Below are positions 34,170-42,684 of a DNA stretch of 42,689 bases, one piece after another. Origin of the DNA: Nitriliruptorales bacterium. GTDB taxonomy: Bacteria; Actinomycetota; Nitriliruptoria; Euzebyales; JAHELV01. The DNA lies in assembly GCA_024644015.1 (NCBI GenBank), contig JAHELV010000007.1, forward strand, positions 58,119 through 100,807. Reading direction: 5' to 3'. Below the pieces are notes generated by a model. The model was not told where the DNA came from and did no database searches. It saw only the letters and a list, made by a program, of their open reading frames with translations. Position 1 is the first letter of the stretch, and each line of letters starts with the position of its first letter. Position numbers and translations under genes: made by a program.

Positions 34170-34976
34170 GTGTCCCCAGAGCCTGTGATCCCGTCCCAGG
34201 GCCACGCCGTCCTGCACCTGTTCTTCCATGTGCGTCGCGAGGCGACCGACGGCGCCGGCGGTGCGGCCCGCGACTTCGCCGCGCGCGTCGACGCATTCGA
34301 CCAGCGAGACGGCTGCCAGGTACTCAGTTTCAGTGTGCTCGGACAGAAGGCGGACTTCGGGTTGATGGCACTCGGCCCCGACCTGACCGCTCTGGACCGG
34401 TTCTCGGTCGATCTCGCTGCGGCCCCGCTGGGTCAGGTGCTGACGCCCGCCGCTTCCTATCTGTCGCTGACGGAGGTGAGCGAATACACCTCGACCGAGG
34501 ACGACGAGGCCAAGCGACTCATCGAACAGGAGGGCCTGGACCCGACGTCGGAGACCTACGCCACCGCGCTCGCCGCGTTTCGGGAGCGGATGGCCACGTA
34601 CACGCGGAACAAGCTGACGCCACGACTGCCGCACAGGCGGGTGATCAGCTTCTACCCGATGAGCAAGAGACGTGACCCGGGCGGCAACTGGTACACGCTG
34701 GGTTTCGCGGAACGCAAGGCGCTGATGGCCGGTCATGCCGCGGTCGGCCGACGCTACCGCGGGCGGGTGCTGCAGCTGATCACCGGGTCGGTGGGGCTGG
34801 ACGACTGGGAGTGGGGTGTGACGCTGCTCGCAGACGATCCGGCCGCGATCAAGCAGATCGTGTACGAGATGCGGTTCGATGAAGTCAGTGCCACATACGC
34901 GGAGTTCGGGCCATTCGTGACCGGCCTGGTCATGCCGTCGATGGACCTGATGCGCCATCTGCAGCTGGCGACCTAG
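34170..34976 (+). CDS. hemQ: coproheme decarboxylase, chlorite dismutase family
   Basis: A 268-residue enzyme of coproporphyrin-dependent haem synthesis: it oxidatively decarboxylates iron-coproporphyrin III to protohaem. The catalytic Tyr is in FYPMSKRR (about residue 162) and the proximal haem His in ERKALMAGHAAVGR (about 189), as in other actinobacterial HemQ. The second, C-terminal ferredoxin-like domain (LDDWEWGVTLLADDPAAIKQIVYEMRFDEVSA) is complete. The Arg required in chlorite dismutases is not apparent. The GTG at 34170 has AAGGA about 7 nt upstream; an ATG at 34137 and a GTG at 34152 are alternatives. No other haem genes are in the window. Confidence 0.93.
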   Translation: MSPEPVIPSQGHAVLHLFFHVRREATDGAGGAARDFAARVDAFDQRDGCQVLSFSVLGQKADFGLMALGPDLTALDRFSVDLAAAPLGQVLTPAASYLSLTEVSEYTSTEDDEAKRLIEQEGLDPTSETYATALAAFRERMATYTRNKLTPRLPHRRVISFYPMSKRRDPGGNWYTLGFAERKALMAGHAAVGRRYRGRVLQLITGSVGLDDWEWGVTLLADDPAAIKQIVYEMRFDEVSATYAEFGPFVTGLVMPSMDLMRHLQLAT

Positions 34977-34983
34977 ACGAGAA

Positions 34984-35009
34984 CGCGCCCCGGACAGGTC
35001 CGGGACGCG
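34984..35009. terminator. strong hairpin after hemQ
   Basis: A 12-bp stem with one mismatch (CGCG, C/A mismatch, CCCGGAC; 2-nt loop AG; GTCCGGG, CGCG) begins 7 bp past the hemQ stop and is followed by TTT. This is the best intrinsic-terminator candidate in the window, and it could also act on the HU transcript from the other strand. Confidence 0.7.
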
Positions 35010-35027
35010 TTTGGGCCGGTGTCAGGA

Positions 35028-35046
35028 GGCTGCACTCGATGCAGCC
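35028..35046. terminator. second hairpin between hemQ and HU genes
   Basis: GGCTGCA-CTCGA-TGCAGCC is a perfect 7-bp stem with a 5-nt loop. It is the middle one of three consecutive hairpins in this convergent gap. Confidence 0.55.
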
Positions 35047-35048
35047 AT

Positions 35049-35073
35049 CCCGGACGCACCGGGCGCGTCCGGG
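35049..35073. terminator. third hairpin, next to HU gene end
   Basis: A perfect 9-bp stem CCCGGACGC / GCGTCCGGG with loop ACCGGGC, 23 bp beyond the HU stop. Its arms repeat the CCCGGAC/GTCCGGG of the first hairpin, so alternative cross-pairing between the two is possible. Confidence 0.6.
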
Positions 35074-35096
35074 CTACCGGCGCGGCAACGAGAGCG

Positions 35097-35372
35097 TCAG
35101 CCGTTGACGGCATCCTTGAACGCCTTGCCGGCCTTGAACGCCGGGCTGTTCTGCGCGGGGATGTGCATTTCGTCACCGGTCTGCGGGTTGCGGCCCGTTC
35201 GGGCCTCCCGGTGCCGGCGCTCGAAGGTGCCGAAGCCGGTCAGGGTGACCTTGTCACCGCGGGCCACCGTCTCGGTGATGGTCTCGAGTACGGCATCGAG
35301 CGCCTCCGACATGCTGTTCTTCGCGATGTCGACGCGATCGGCAGCGGCGTCGATCAGCTCTGCCTTGTTCAA
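35097..35372 (-). CDS. hup: HU-family DNA-binding protein
   Basis: A 91-residue nucleoid protein. It starts NKAELIDAAADRVDIAKNSMSEALDAVLETI (dimerisation helices) and has the beta-arm signature GFGTFERRHREARTGRNPQTGDEM with the DNA-intercalating Pro in RNPQTG. It ends in PAFKAGKAFKDAVNG. It lacks the long Lys/Ala-rich tail found in mycobacterial and some streptomycete HU proteins, so it is the short form. The TTG start has GAGGAG 7 nt upstream; the longer open frame does not fit. A 20-codon open frame (35431-35369) ends in a TGA overlapping this TTG. Confidence 0.94.
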   Translation of the reverse strand: MNKAELIDAAADRVDIAKNSMSEALDAVLETITETVARGDKVTLTGFGTFERRHREARTGRNPQTGDEMHIPAQNSPAFKAGKAFKDAVNG

Positions 35373-35563
35373 CGTGGACTCCTCGTTTCGGTTGACATTC
35401 CGGGGGTCGTGAGCGGGCACGTCAGGTTCATTCCTCGGTAGCGATTCGACGTGCCTGCACCGCCCACGACCCGCCTTCGCGGCTCCAACCTGCCCCGTTC
35501 GCGGCAGATGTGCAAGCATCCACCCCATCTTGTCGCGGTGCTGACACCTGCCGACGCGGGTGC

Positions 35564-35923
35564 TCATCCGCCTTTGGCGAGCTCGACGAAGCGCTGCCAC
35601 GACGCGGGGTCGTCGCCCACCGACAAGTCGCGTCCACACCGTACGAGCGGCAGCCGGAGCAGCAGCGGCTGCTCGGCGAACTTCTCCAGCCAGGTCTCGA
35701 CGCCGGCCGACAGGTACGCGAGCCCGGCATCACGGTAGGCCGCCGATTCGCGCTCGATCACACCGTCGACACCGAACCGCTCGACCCATTTGCGCAGTTC
35801 ACCCGGGGTGGGAGCACGTTTGCGCAGATCGTGGTACGCCACATCCACGCCGCGCTCCGAGAAGAACCGCTGGGCCTTGCGTGCGGTCCTGCTCTTGGGG
35901 TGGCCGAGCACCTGTGGCTGCAT
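35564..35923 (-). CDS. ArsC/Spx-like thioredoxin-fold protein without the catalytic Cys
   Basis: A 119-residue protein of the arsenate reductase (ArsC)/Spx family. The fold is recognisable from QVLGHPKSRTARKAQRFFSERGVDVAYHDLRKRAPTPGELRKWVERFG and the LLRLPLVRCGRDLSVGDDP segment near the end, where ArsC has its RPI(V/L) loop. The position that holds the active-site Cys in ArsC (CxxS/C near the start) reads HPKSRTAR here, so no arsenate reduction is expected. Cys-less relatives are common in actinobacteria and their role is unknown. The ATG at 35923 starts at the conserved strand; the longer frame to 36040 overlaps nothing useful. It lies 157 bp downstream of gltB on the same strand. Confidence 0.82.
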   Translation of the reverse strand: MQPQVLGHPKSRTARKAQRFFSERGVDVAYHDLRKRAPTPGELRKWVERFGVDGVIERESAAYRDAGLAYLSAGVETWLEKFAEQPLLLRLPLVRCGRDLSVGDDPASWQRFVELAKGG

Positions 35924-36080
35924 CAGGGCCTGCAGCCTAGCAAGGCGTCCTCGTGCCCCGTGGCGCCGCCTCACGGCACGCCGCGGTCGCGACCGTCCTG
36001 CGCCACGGGTGGCGGCCGCATCGCAACTGCGCCCTGACATCCGCCGGTTGACGCCCGTTCACCTTGCGCACGATCTCGGG

Positions 36081-39000
36081 TCAGACCGAGGTTCCCACAC
36101 CGCGATCGCTGCGCTCGACGCGCGACAGCCTGCCGCGCGGCGCGATACGCCAGAATCCCTGTGCGACGGCGTCCCAGTCGGCGAGCAGCTGTGCGGCCCG
36201 GTGCGACCCCGTGAGCTCGGCGTGCAAGCCGACCAAGCTGCGTACGTCGTCGAGGTCGCCGCCCTCGAGCCGGCGCGCCTCCACCAACTGCGTATTGATG
36301 CGCGCAAGGATGTTCGCGGCGGGGTCATGCACGTAGCACACGCCGCCGGTCATCCCCGCCCCGAGGTTGAACCCGGTCGGTCCGAGGATCACCACGACGC
36401 CGCCGGTCATGTACTCGCATGCATGCTCACCGGTGCCCTCGACGACGGCGTTGGCACCCGAGTTGCGGACCGCGAAGCGCTCCCCCGCCCGCCCGGCGAC
36501 GAACAACTCACCACCGGTGGCGCCATAGAGCACCGTGTTGCCGACCAGCACCGGGTCGCCACGGTCGTCGTCGGGTGGACGCACCACGATCCGCCCACCG
36601 GCCATGCCCTTGCCGACGTAGTCGTTCGCCTCCCCCGTCAGGACGAAGTGCACCCCCTGGGCCAGGAAGGCGCCGAAGCTCTGGCCGGCCTCCCCCGCGA
36701 ACCGCGCGGTCACGGGCTGCTCCGGCATCCGGTCCCCGAACTCCAGCCCGATCGCGCCTCCCAGCCGCGCACCGACAGCCCGATCGGTGTTGCGAACCTC
36801 GAAGTCGAACGACTCACCGGTACCGGTCCACAATGCGCGGAACAGCTTGTCGAAGACCTGGTCGCCCAGGTGACCCCGCGGTGCCTGGATTGGCAGGCTG
36901 GCCTCGTAGTGCCGGGGTCCCGGCTGCGGCTCCGCCAGCAACGGCTGCAGGTCGAGAGACTGTGCCCGAGCGTGCGCGACGGTCCGCGGCTGCAGGAGGT
37001 CGACGCGGCCGATGACCTCGTCTATCGACCTGACGCCGAGCCCGGCCAGTCCCGCACGCACCTCCTCGGCGACGAACAGCAGAAAGGTCGCGACGGTCTC
37101 CGGCGTGCCGACGAACTTGTCGCGCAGGTCACGGCGCTGCGTCGCCACCCCGACGGGGCAGGTGTCACGGTGGCAGGCTCGAGCCATGATGCAGCCCTCG
37201 GCCAGCAACGCCGCCGTGCCGAAGCCGTATTCGTCGGCGCCCAGCAGCGCCGCGATCAGCACGTCCCGGCCGGTGCGAAAGCCACCGTCGACCTGCAGTC
37301 GCACGCGGCCGCGCAGCCGGTTGGCCATGAGGATCTGCTGCGTCTCAGCCAGACCGAGCTCCCACGGCAGGCCCGCGTGCTTGATCGACGACAGTGGCGA
37401 GGCGCCGGTGCCACCGTCGCATCCGGCGATCTGCACCGCGTCCGCGAGTCCCTTCACCACGCCTGCGGCCACGACGCCGACACCGTCGCTCGACACCAGC
37501 TTCACGCTGACGCTCGCGAACGGATTGACCTGCTTGAGATCGAAGATCAGCTGGGCCAGATCCTCGATCGAGTAGATGTCGTGGTGTGGGGGCGGCGAGA
37601 TCAGGCCGACGCCGGGCTGGGTGTGACGCAGCCGCGCGATGAGGCTCGACACCTTGTGACCGGGCAGGTGGCCACCCTCACCGGGCTTGGAGCCCTGCGC
37701 CATCTTGATCTGCAACTCGTCGGCGTACGCCAGGTACTGGGGCGTGACGCCGAAGCGCCCGGATGCGACCTGCTTGGACCGCGAGTTGGCGTCGCGGCCG
37801 GTGCCCCGCGTCGCGAAGCGACGGGGATCCTCACCGCCCTCGCCGGTGTTCGACGACGCTCCCAGCATGTTCATCGCGATCGCGATCGTCTCGTGGGACT
37901 CGGGCGACAGCGCGCCCAGCGACATCGCCCCGGTGAAGAAGCGCTGCACGATGCTGGTGGCCGGCTCGACCTGCTCGAGCGCCGTCGGCTCGGGCGCCGG
38001 GACCGGCTCGAGCAGGTCGCGCGGCGCCGTCGCGGGACGATCGTTGACGAGGCGTGCGTATTCGTCATACCAGGCGGTTCGCCCGCTGTCGGCCGCTGCC
38101 GCCAGCAGATGAGCCGCCCGCTGCTCGGCCGTGACCGCGTCCGGCGACGGTGGGGGCACGGTGGACGTGTCGCCGTCGCCGCTCAGTCCGATCGCGCGGT
38201 GCAGGGCGTCGACGACCTCGGGGTTGTTTGCGTGGTACTCGCCAGCTGTCTTGAACTTGTAGAACCCGGGGCTGGCCAGTGCCGGGCGATCGGCGTACGC
38301 GAGCTCGTGGCGTGTGAGCACATCCTGGCCCAGCTCGCGCAGGCCGATGCCGCCGATCACGGACGGCGTGCCGCGCATGCACCGGTCGATGATGTCCGCG
38401 CCGAGGCCGATCGCCTCGAAGACCTGGGCCGACCGGTAGGAGTCGAGCGTCGAGATGCCCATCTTCGACATGATCTTCAGCACGCCGTCGGCCACGCCGT
38501 TGGCGTACGCCTCCTGCGCCTCGCCGGCCGACCCGGAGTCGCGTCCCAGCCGACCGGCATCGGCGAGCTCGGTGATGGTCTCGAACGCCAGCCGCGGGCA
38601 GATCGCGTCTGCGCCGTAGCCGAGCAGCGCCGCGAACGAATGGGTTTCGCGAGCGTCGTCGGTCTCGACGATCAGGCTGGCGTGCGTGCGAAGACGCGCG
38701 TCCACGAGCGCGTGGTGCACTGCGCCGACCGCGAGCAGCGCAGGTACCGCGGCACGTTCGACGCTCACTTTGCGATCGCTGCACACGAGCAGGGCGGCGC
38801 CCGAGCGGATCGCAGCCACCGCCTCGGCGGTCAGCGCGGCGAGACGATCGGCGAGACCGTCTGGCCCGTCGGCCACCGCGAACGTCGTGTCCAACCCCGC
38901 CACGCCGAAGGGCAGGTCGGCCTCCATCAGCAGACGGCGCAGCCCGTGCGGGTACATCAGGAAGCCGTCGAGCTCGAGCAGGCGGACAGCGTCCGGAGTC

Positions 39001-40649
39001 TCCGACAGCACGGGTGCCCGTGGGCCCAGCTGGGTGCGCAGGCTCATGACCTTCCACTCACGCAGGTGGTCGATCGGGGGGTTGGTCACCTGCGCGAACC
39101 GCTGCTTGATGAAGTGGTAGATCGACCGGGCCGAGCCACTCAGGACCGCCAGCGGCGTGTCGTCGCCCATTGACGACACCGGCTCTTTGGCGTCGTTGGC
39201 CAGCGGACGCAGCACCGCCGTCTGCTCCTCCTTGGTGAACCCCGCCTGGATCTGCCGTGCCAGCAGATCCTCCGGCGCGTGGTCGACGGGCTGCCCGGTG
39301 TCGATCCGGCGCTGGTGGGCGCGGAGCCAGTCGCCGTACGGCTTTCGGGACGCCAGGCGCTGCTTGAGCGCTGCGTTCTCGAGGACGCCGTGCTCAGGGT
39401 CGACCAGCAGCATCTCTCCGGGTCCCAGGCGCTCGCGACGGACACCGCCGCGGCCCGCCGTGCGGACCGCACCCACCTCGCTGCCACACACGATCAGGCC
39501 GTCGTCACAGACCTGATAGCGCAGCGGGCGGAGACCGTTGCGGTCAAGTGCGGCACCGACTCGCGCGCCGTCGGCGAACACGAGGCCCGCCGGGCCGTCC
39601 CACGGCTCGACGAGGGCGGCGTGATAGCGGTAGAAGTCGCGCACGGCCGGAGGCAGGTCGCTGCTGCCCTCCCACACCTGCGGCACGAGCATCGCCATGG
39701 CGTGGTCGATCGTCCGCCCGCCCCGCCGCAGCAGCTCCAGCGCCGAGTCGAGCTTCGCCGAGTCGGACGCCGACTCGTTGATCAGCGGCTCGAGCGCCGC
39801 CTCTCCCTCGTCGCCGAGCTCGGACCAGTCGGCGCCGAGGTTGCCGGTGCGCGCCCGCATGAGGTTGACGTTGCCGTCGATCGTGTTGATCTCGCCGTTG
39901 TGGCACAGCAGCCGGTACGGCTGCGCCCGATCCCACGTCGGGAGCGTGTTCGTGGAGTACCGCTGGTGGAACACGACGTACGGCGCCGCGACGGCGGGTG
40001 CGCAGAGGTCGGGATAGAACGCGGCGAGCTGATCGGCCGCGCTGAGTGCCTTGTAGGTGACGGTCGAGAACCCGAAAGACGAGAAGTACGCGTGCACGCC
40101 CGCCGCGTTGCAGCGGCGTTCCGCCAGGCGCCTGGCGAGGTACGCCGACCGCTCGCGGTCGGCGACGTCCGCGTGGGTGAACAGCGCCTGCTCGATCGCC
40201 GGCATGACGGCGCGCGCCTCGTCGCCGAGCGCATCGGGCACGGTCGGCACCGTGCGCCATCCGACGAACCGCAGGCCACACGCGGTCAGTGCCCGCTCGA
40301 CGGCCTGCCGGGCCTGGCGCCGAGCATCGCTGCCGCGCTGCGCCTCGTCGCCGTCGAGGAAACACATCGCCACACCCAGCTGCTCCGGCTGGACCGTCGT
40401 GCCGAGCCGCTGCGCCTCGGCTGCAAGGAACTCCCGCGGAAGCGGCAGCAGGACACCCGCGCCGTCGCCGGTCTTGCTGTCCGCCGCGACGGCACCGCGG
40501 TGGCGCAGACCGCACAAGCCGTCGAGCGCAGCGTCGACGATGGCGCGCGTCGCACGCCCGGTGACATCAGCGACGAAGCCGATGCCACACGCGTCGTGCT
40601 CCCGGCTCGGGTCGAACCCACCGTCGACGGTACCGGTCTGCAAGGTCAT
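36081..40649 (-). CDS. gltB: glutamate synthase large (alpha) subunit
   Basis: A 1522-residue enzyme that makes glutamate from 2-oxoglutarate and glutamine-derived ammonia. After a 20-residue propeptide (...SREHDA) comes the N-terminal nucleophile Cys21 in CGIGFVADVTGRATR, which starts the glutaminase domain. The central domain and the FMN-binding synthase domain follow (GGEDPRRFATRGTGRD, QGSKPGEGGHLPGHKVS, CDGGTGASPLSSIKHAGLPWELG). The 3Fe-4S cluster motif is CIMARACHRDTCPVG, and the C-terminal GXGXG beta-helix contains repeated Gly patterns (GGRIVVRPP, GATGGELF, GGVVVILGPTG). The ATG has GGAG 6 nt upstream. The small subunit gltD is not adjacent downstream, where an ArsC-like gene lies instead. 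Confidence 0.97.
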   Translation of the reverse strand: MTLQTGTVDGGFDPSREHDACGIGFVADVTGRATRAIVDAALDGLCGLRHRGAVAADSKTGDGAGVLLPLPREFLAAEAQRLGTTVQPEQLGVAMCFLDGDEAQRGSDARRQARQAVERALTACGLRFVGWRTVPTVPDALGDEARAVMPAIEQALFTHADVADRERSAYLARRLAERRCNAAGVHAYFSSFGFSTVTYKALSAADQLAAFYPDLCAPAVAAPYVVFHQRYSTNTLPTWDRAQPYRLLCHNGEINTIDGNVNLMRARTGNLGADWSELGDEGEAALEPLINESASDSAKLDSALELLRRGGRTIDHAMAMLVPQVWEGSSDLPPAVRDFYRYHAALVEPWDGPAGLVFADGARVGAALDRNGLRPLRYQVCDDGLIVCGSEVGAVRTAGRGGVRRERLGPGEMLLVDPEHGVLENAALKQRLASRKPYGDWLRAHQRRIDTGQPVDHAPEDLLARQIQAGFTKEEQTAVLRPLANDAKEPVSSMGDDTPLAVLSGSARSIYHFIKQRFAQVTNPPIDHLREWKVMSLRTQLGPRAPVLSETPDAVRLLELDGFLMYPHGLRRLLMEADLPFGVAGLDTTFAVADGPDGLADRLAALTAEAVAAIRSGAALLVCSDRKVSVERAAVPALLAVGAVHHALVDARLRTHASLIVETDDARETHSFAALLGYGADAICPRLAFETITELADAGRLGRDSGSAGEAQEAYANGVADGVLKIMSKMGISTLDSYRSAQVFEAIGLGADIIDRCMRGTPSVIGGIGLRELGQDVLTRHELAYADRPALASPGFYKFKTAGEYHANNPEVVDALHRAIGLSGDGDTSTVPPPSPDAVTAEQRAAHLLAAAADSGRTAWYDEYARLVNDRPATAPRDLLEPVPAPEPTALEQVEPATSIVQRFFTGAMSLGALSPESHETIAIAMNMLGASSNTGEGGEDPRRFATRGTGRDANSRSKQVASGRFGVTPQYLAYADELQIKMAQGSKPGEGGHLPGHKVSSLIARLRHTQPGVGLISPPPHHDIYSIEDLAQLIFDLKQVNPFASVSVKLVSSDGVGVVAAGVVKGLADAVQIAGCDGGTGASPLSSIKHAGLPWELGLAETQQILMANRLRGRVRLQVDGGFRTGRDVLIAALLGADEYGFGTAALLAEGCIMARACHRDTCPVGVATQRRDLRDKFVGTPETVATFLLFVAEEVRAGLAGLGVRSIDEVIGRVDLLQPRTVAHARAQSLDLQPLLAEPQPGPRHYEASLPIQAPRGHLGDQVFDKLFRALWTGTGESFDFEVRNTDRAVGARLGGAIGLEFGDRMPEQPVTARFAGEAGQSFGAFLAQGVHFVLTGEANDYVGKGMAGGRIVVRPPDDDRGDPVLVGNTVLYGATGGELFVAGRAGERFAVRNSGANAVVEGTGEHACEYMTGGVVVILGPTGFNLGAGMTGGVCYVHDPAANILARINTQLVEARRLEGGDLDDVRSLVGLHAELTGSHRAAQLLADWDAVAQGFWRIAPRGRLSRVERSDRGVGTSV

Positions 40650-40767
40650 GATGCTCCGATCCTGGCCCGCTCAAGTCATGTGGTGGATGCAGAACGACGG
40701 CGCCCGCGCTTCTCGCGCTAGCACCGTCGCCTCGAAGCCGGAGTCTATCGGTCGGCCTCCGTCGAGG

Positions 40768-42684
40768 CTAGGCCTCGGCGCTGGCGAACTGCGTGCGGTA
40801 CAGGTCCGCGTACAGGCCATCGGCGCGCACCAGCTCGGCGTGCGTGCCCTCCTGGATCAGCCGGCCGTGGCTGACGACCAGGATCAGGTCGGCGCCGACG
40901 ATCGTCGATAGCCGGTGTGCGATCACCAGCGACGTGCGACCGGCGAGCGCCGTGCGCAGCGCCTGCTGCACCGCGGCCTCCGACTCGCTGTCGAGGTGGG
41001 CGGTGGCCTCGTCGAGCACGATGATCGCGGGGTCCTTCAGCAGGACGCGGGCGATCGACACCCGCTGCTTCTCGCCACCCGACAGCCGGTACCCGCGCTC
41101 GCCGACGACCGTGTCGTAACCGTCCTGCAGCGCCGCGATCACGTGGTGGATCTGCGCGGCTCGGCAGGCGTCCTCGACCTGCGCGTCGGTCGCGTCCGGC
41201 GACGCGTAGCGCAGGTTCGCGCGCACGGTGTCGTGGAACAGGTGCGGGTCCTGGCTGACGACGCCGACCGCGGCACGCAGCGACTCGCCGGTCAGGTCGC
41301 GCACATCGTGGCCGTCGATTCGCACCGCGCCACCGGTGACGTCGTAGAGCCGGGGCACCAGCGCCGTAATCGTCGTCTTGCCGGCACCCGACGGACCGAC
41401 GAGCGCCACCGTCTGGCCACTGGCGGCTGTGAAGCTGACGTCTTCGAGCACCACCGGCCCGGGCGTGGCGTCGAGCACCTCGTTCCATCCCGCCTCCAGC
41501 GACGCCAGCGAGCTGTCCGCCGCCGACGGGTACGAGAACCGCACGTGGTCGAAGGTGACCTCGCCGCGCGGGTCTCGCAGCTCGACCGCGTCGGGCGCGT
41601 CGGCGATCGGGTGTGGCATGTCGAGGATCTCGAACACGCGATCGAAGCTGACCAGCGCTGTGAGCACATCGACCGGTGCGTTGCTCAACGCCGCGAGCGG
41701 CGAATAGGCGGTCACGACCAGGCCGGCGAATGCCACGACGCCACCGACCGTCATGTCACCGGCGAGCACGAACTGCCCGCCGACCAGGTAGACCGCGGCG
41801 GTGCCGAGTGCACCGACCAGCGACATGGTGGCGAAGAACAGGCGGCCGACCACAGCGCTGCGCACCCCGACATCAGCCACCTTCACAGCGCTGTCGCCGA
41901 AGCGGTCGGCCTCACGGCCGTAGCGGCCGAACAGCTTGACCAGCGTCGCGCCCGCGACGTTGAAGCGCTCGGTCATCAGCATGTTCATGTCGGCGTTGAG
42001 CTGCATCGACTCGCGGGTCAACGCCTGGAGCCTGCGGCCGGCGAACCTGGCCGCCACGACGAACACGGGCAGCACCGACAGCACCAGCAACGTCAACCGC
42101 CATTCCAGCGCGAACATCGAGCCGACAGCGGCCACGACCTGGACGGTGTTCGCCGTCAACGTGCCGAAGGTGCCCGTCAGGGCGCGCTGTGCGCCGATGA
42201 CGTCGTTGTTGAGCCTGCTGATGAGCGCGCCGGTCTGCGTGCGCGTGAAGAAGGCGACCGGCATGCGCTGGACGTGCGTGAACGCCCGTTGGCGCATGTC
42301 GGCGATCAGCTGCTCGCCCAGCCACGCCGAGTAGTAGCGCTGGGCGATCGAGAAGCCCACGGTGACCAGCGCCAGCACGATCAGGCCCACCGCATACACC
42401 GTGACCGTGCGCCCGACGCCGGCTGGAGCGACGCCGTCCTGGACACCGCTGAGGGCGTTGACGATCCGGCCGATCAGCAGCGGCGGCAACACGACCAGCG
42501 AGGACGCGATCACGATCGTGACGATCAGGCCGATGAGCTTGCTGCGGTGCTGGCGGGCGAACTCGCGCCACACGCGTCCCAGCAGGCCCTTGGGCAGCTG
42601 CCGGTCCAGGTCGCCGTCGATCCCGCGACGGACCAGGCCCGTGTTGGGCATCAGCCCCCGACCGCCACCGAGCCGCGCGCTCAC
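40768..42684 (-). CDS. ABC transporter, fused transmembrane and ATP-binding exporter
   Basis: A 638-residue type IV (exporter-fold) half-transporter that would dimerise in the membrane. Six membrane helices lie between about residues 45 and 330 (LIGLIVTIVIASSLVVLPPLLIG, VYAVGLIVLALVTVGFSI and others). The nucleotide-binding domain has Walker A GPSGAGKTT, the Q-loop SQDPHLF, the signature LSGGEKQR, Walker B IIVLDEATAHLD and the H-loop His in VIAHRLS. An insertion of about 20 residues (SSLASLEAGWNEVLDATPG) sits before the first NBD strand region. The start is a GTG five bases from the window edge, so the start context cannot be judged and an upstream start or coupled gene may exist. The substrate is unknown. 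Confidence 0.92.
   Translation of the reverse strand: MSARLGGGRGLMPNTGLVRRGIDGDLDRQLPKGLLGRVWREFARQHRSKLIGLIVTIVIASSLVVLPPLLIGRIVNALSGVQDGVAPAGVGRTVTVYAVGLIVLALVTVGFSIAQRYYSAWLGEQLIADMRQRAFTHVQRMPVAFFTRTQTGALISRLNNDVIGAQRALTGTFGTLTANTVQVVAAVGSMFALEWRLTLLVLSVLPVFVVAARFAGRRLQALTRESMQLNADMNMLMTERFNVAGATLVKLFGRYGREADRFGDSAVKVADVGVRSAVVGRLFFATMSLVGALGTAAVYLVGGQFVLAGDMTVGGVVAFAGLVVTAYSPLAALSNAPVDVLTALVSFDRVFEILDMPHPIADAPDAVELRDPRGEVTFDHVRFSYPSAADSSLASLEAGWNEVLDATPGPVVLEDVSFTAASGQTVALVGPSGAGKTTITALVPRLYDVTGGAVRIDGHDVRDLTGESLRAAVGVVSQDPHLFHDTVRANLRYASPDATDAQVEDACRAAQIHHVIAALQDGYDTVVGERGYRLSGGEKQRVSIARVLLKDPAIIVLDEATAHLDSESEAAVQQALRTALAGRTSLVIAHRLSTIVGADLILVVSHGRLIQEGTHAELVRADGLYADLYRTQFASAEA

Noticed and set aside
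35790-39173. 1127-codon plus-strand open frame over gltB and the ArsC-like gene
   Set aside because: It is antisense to gltB, which shows all family motifs. Its translation is Arg/His/Asp-rich without recognisable domains, typical of a shadow frame in very GC-rich DNA.
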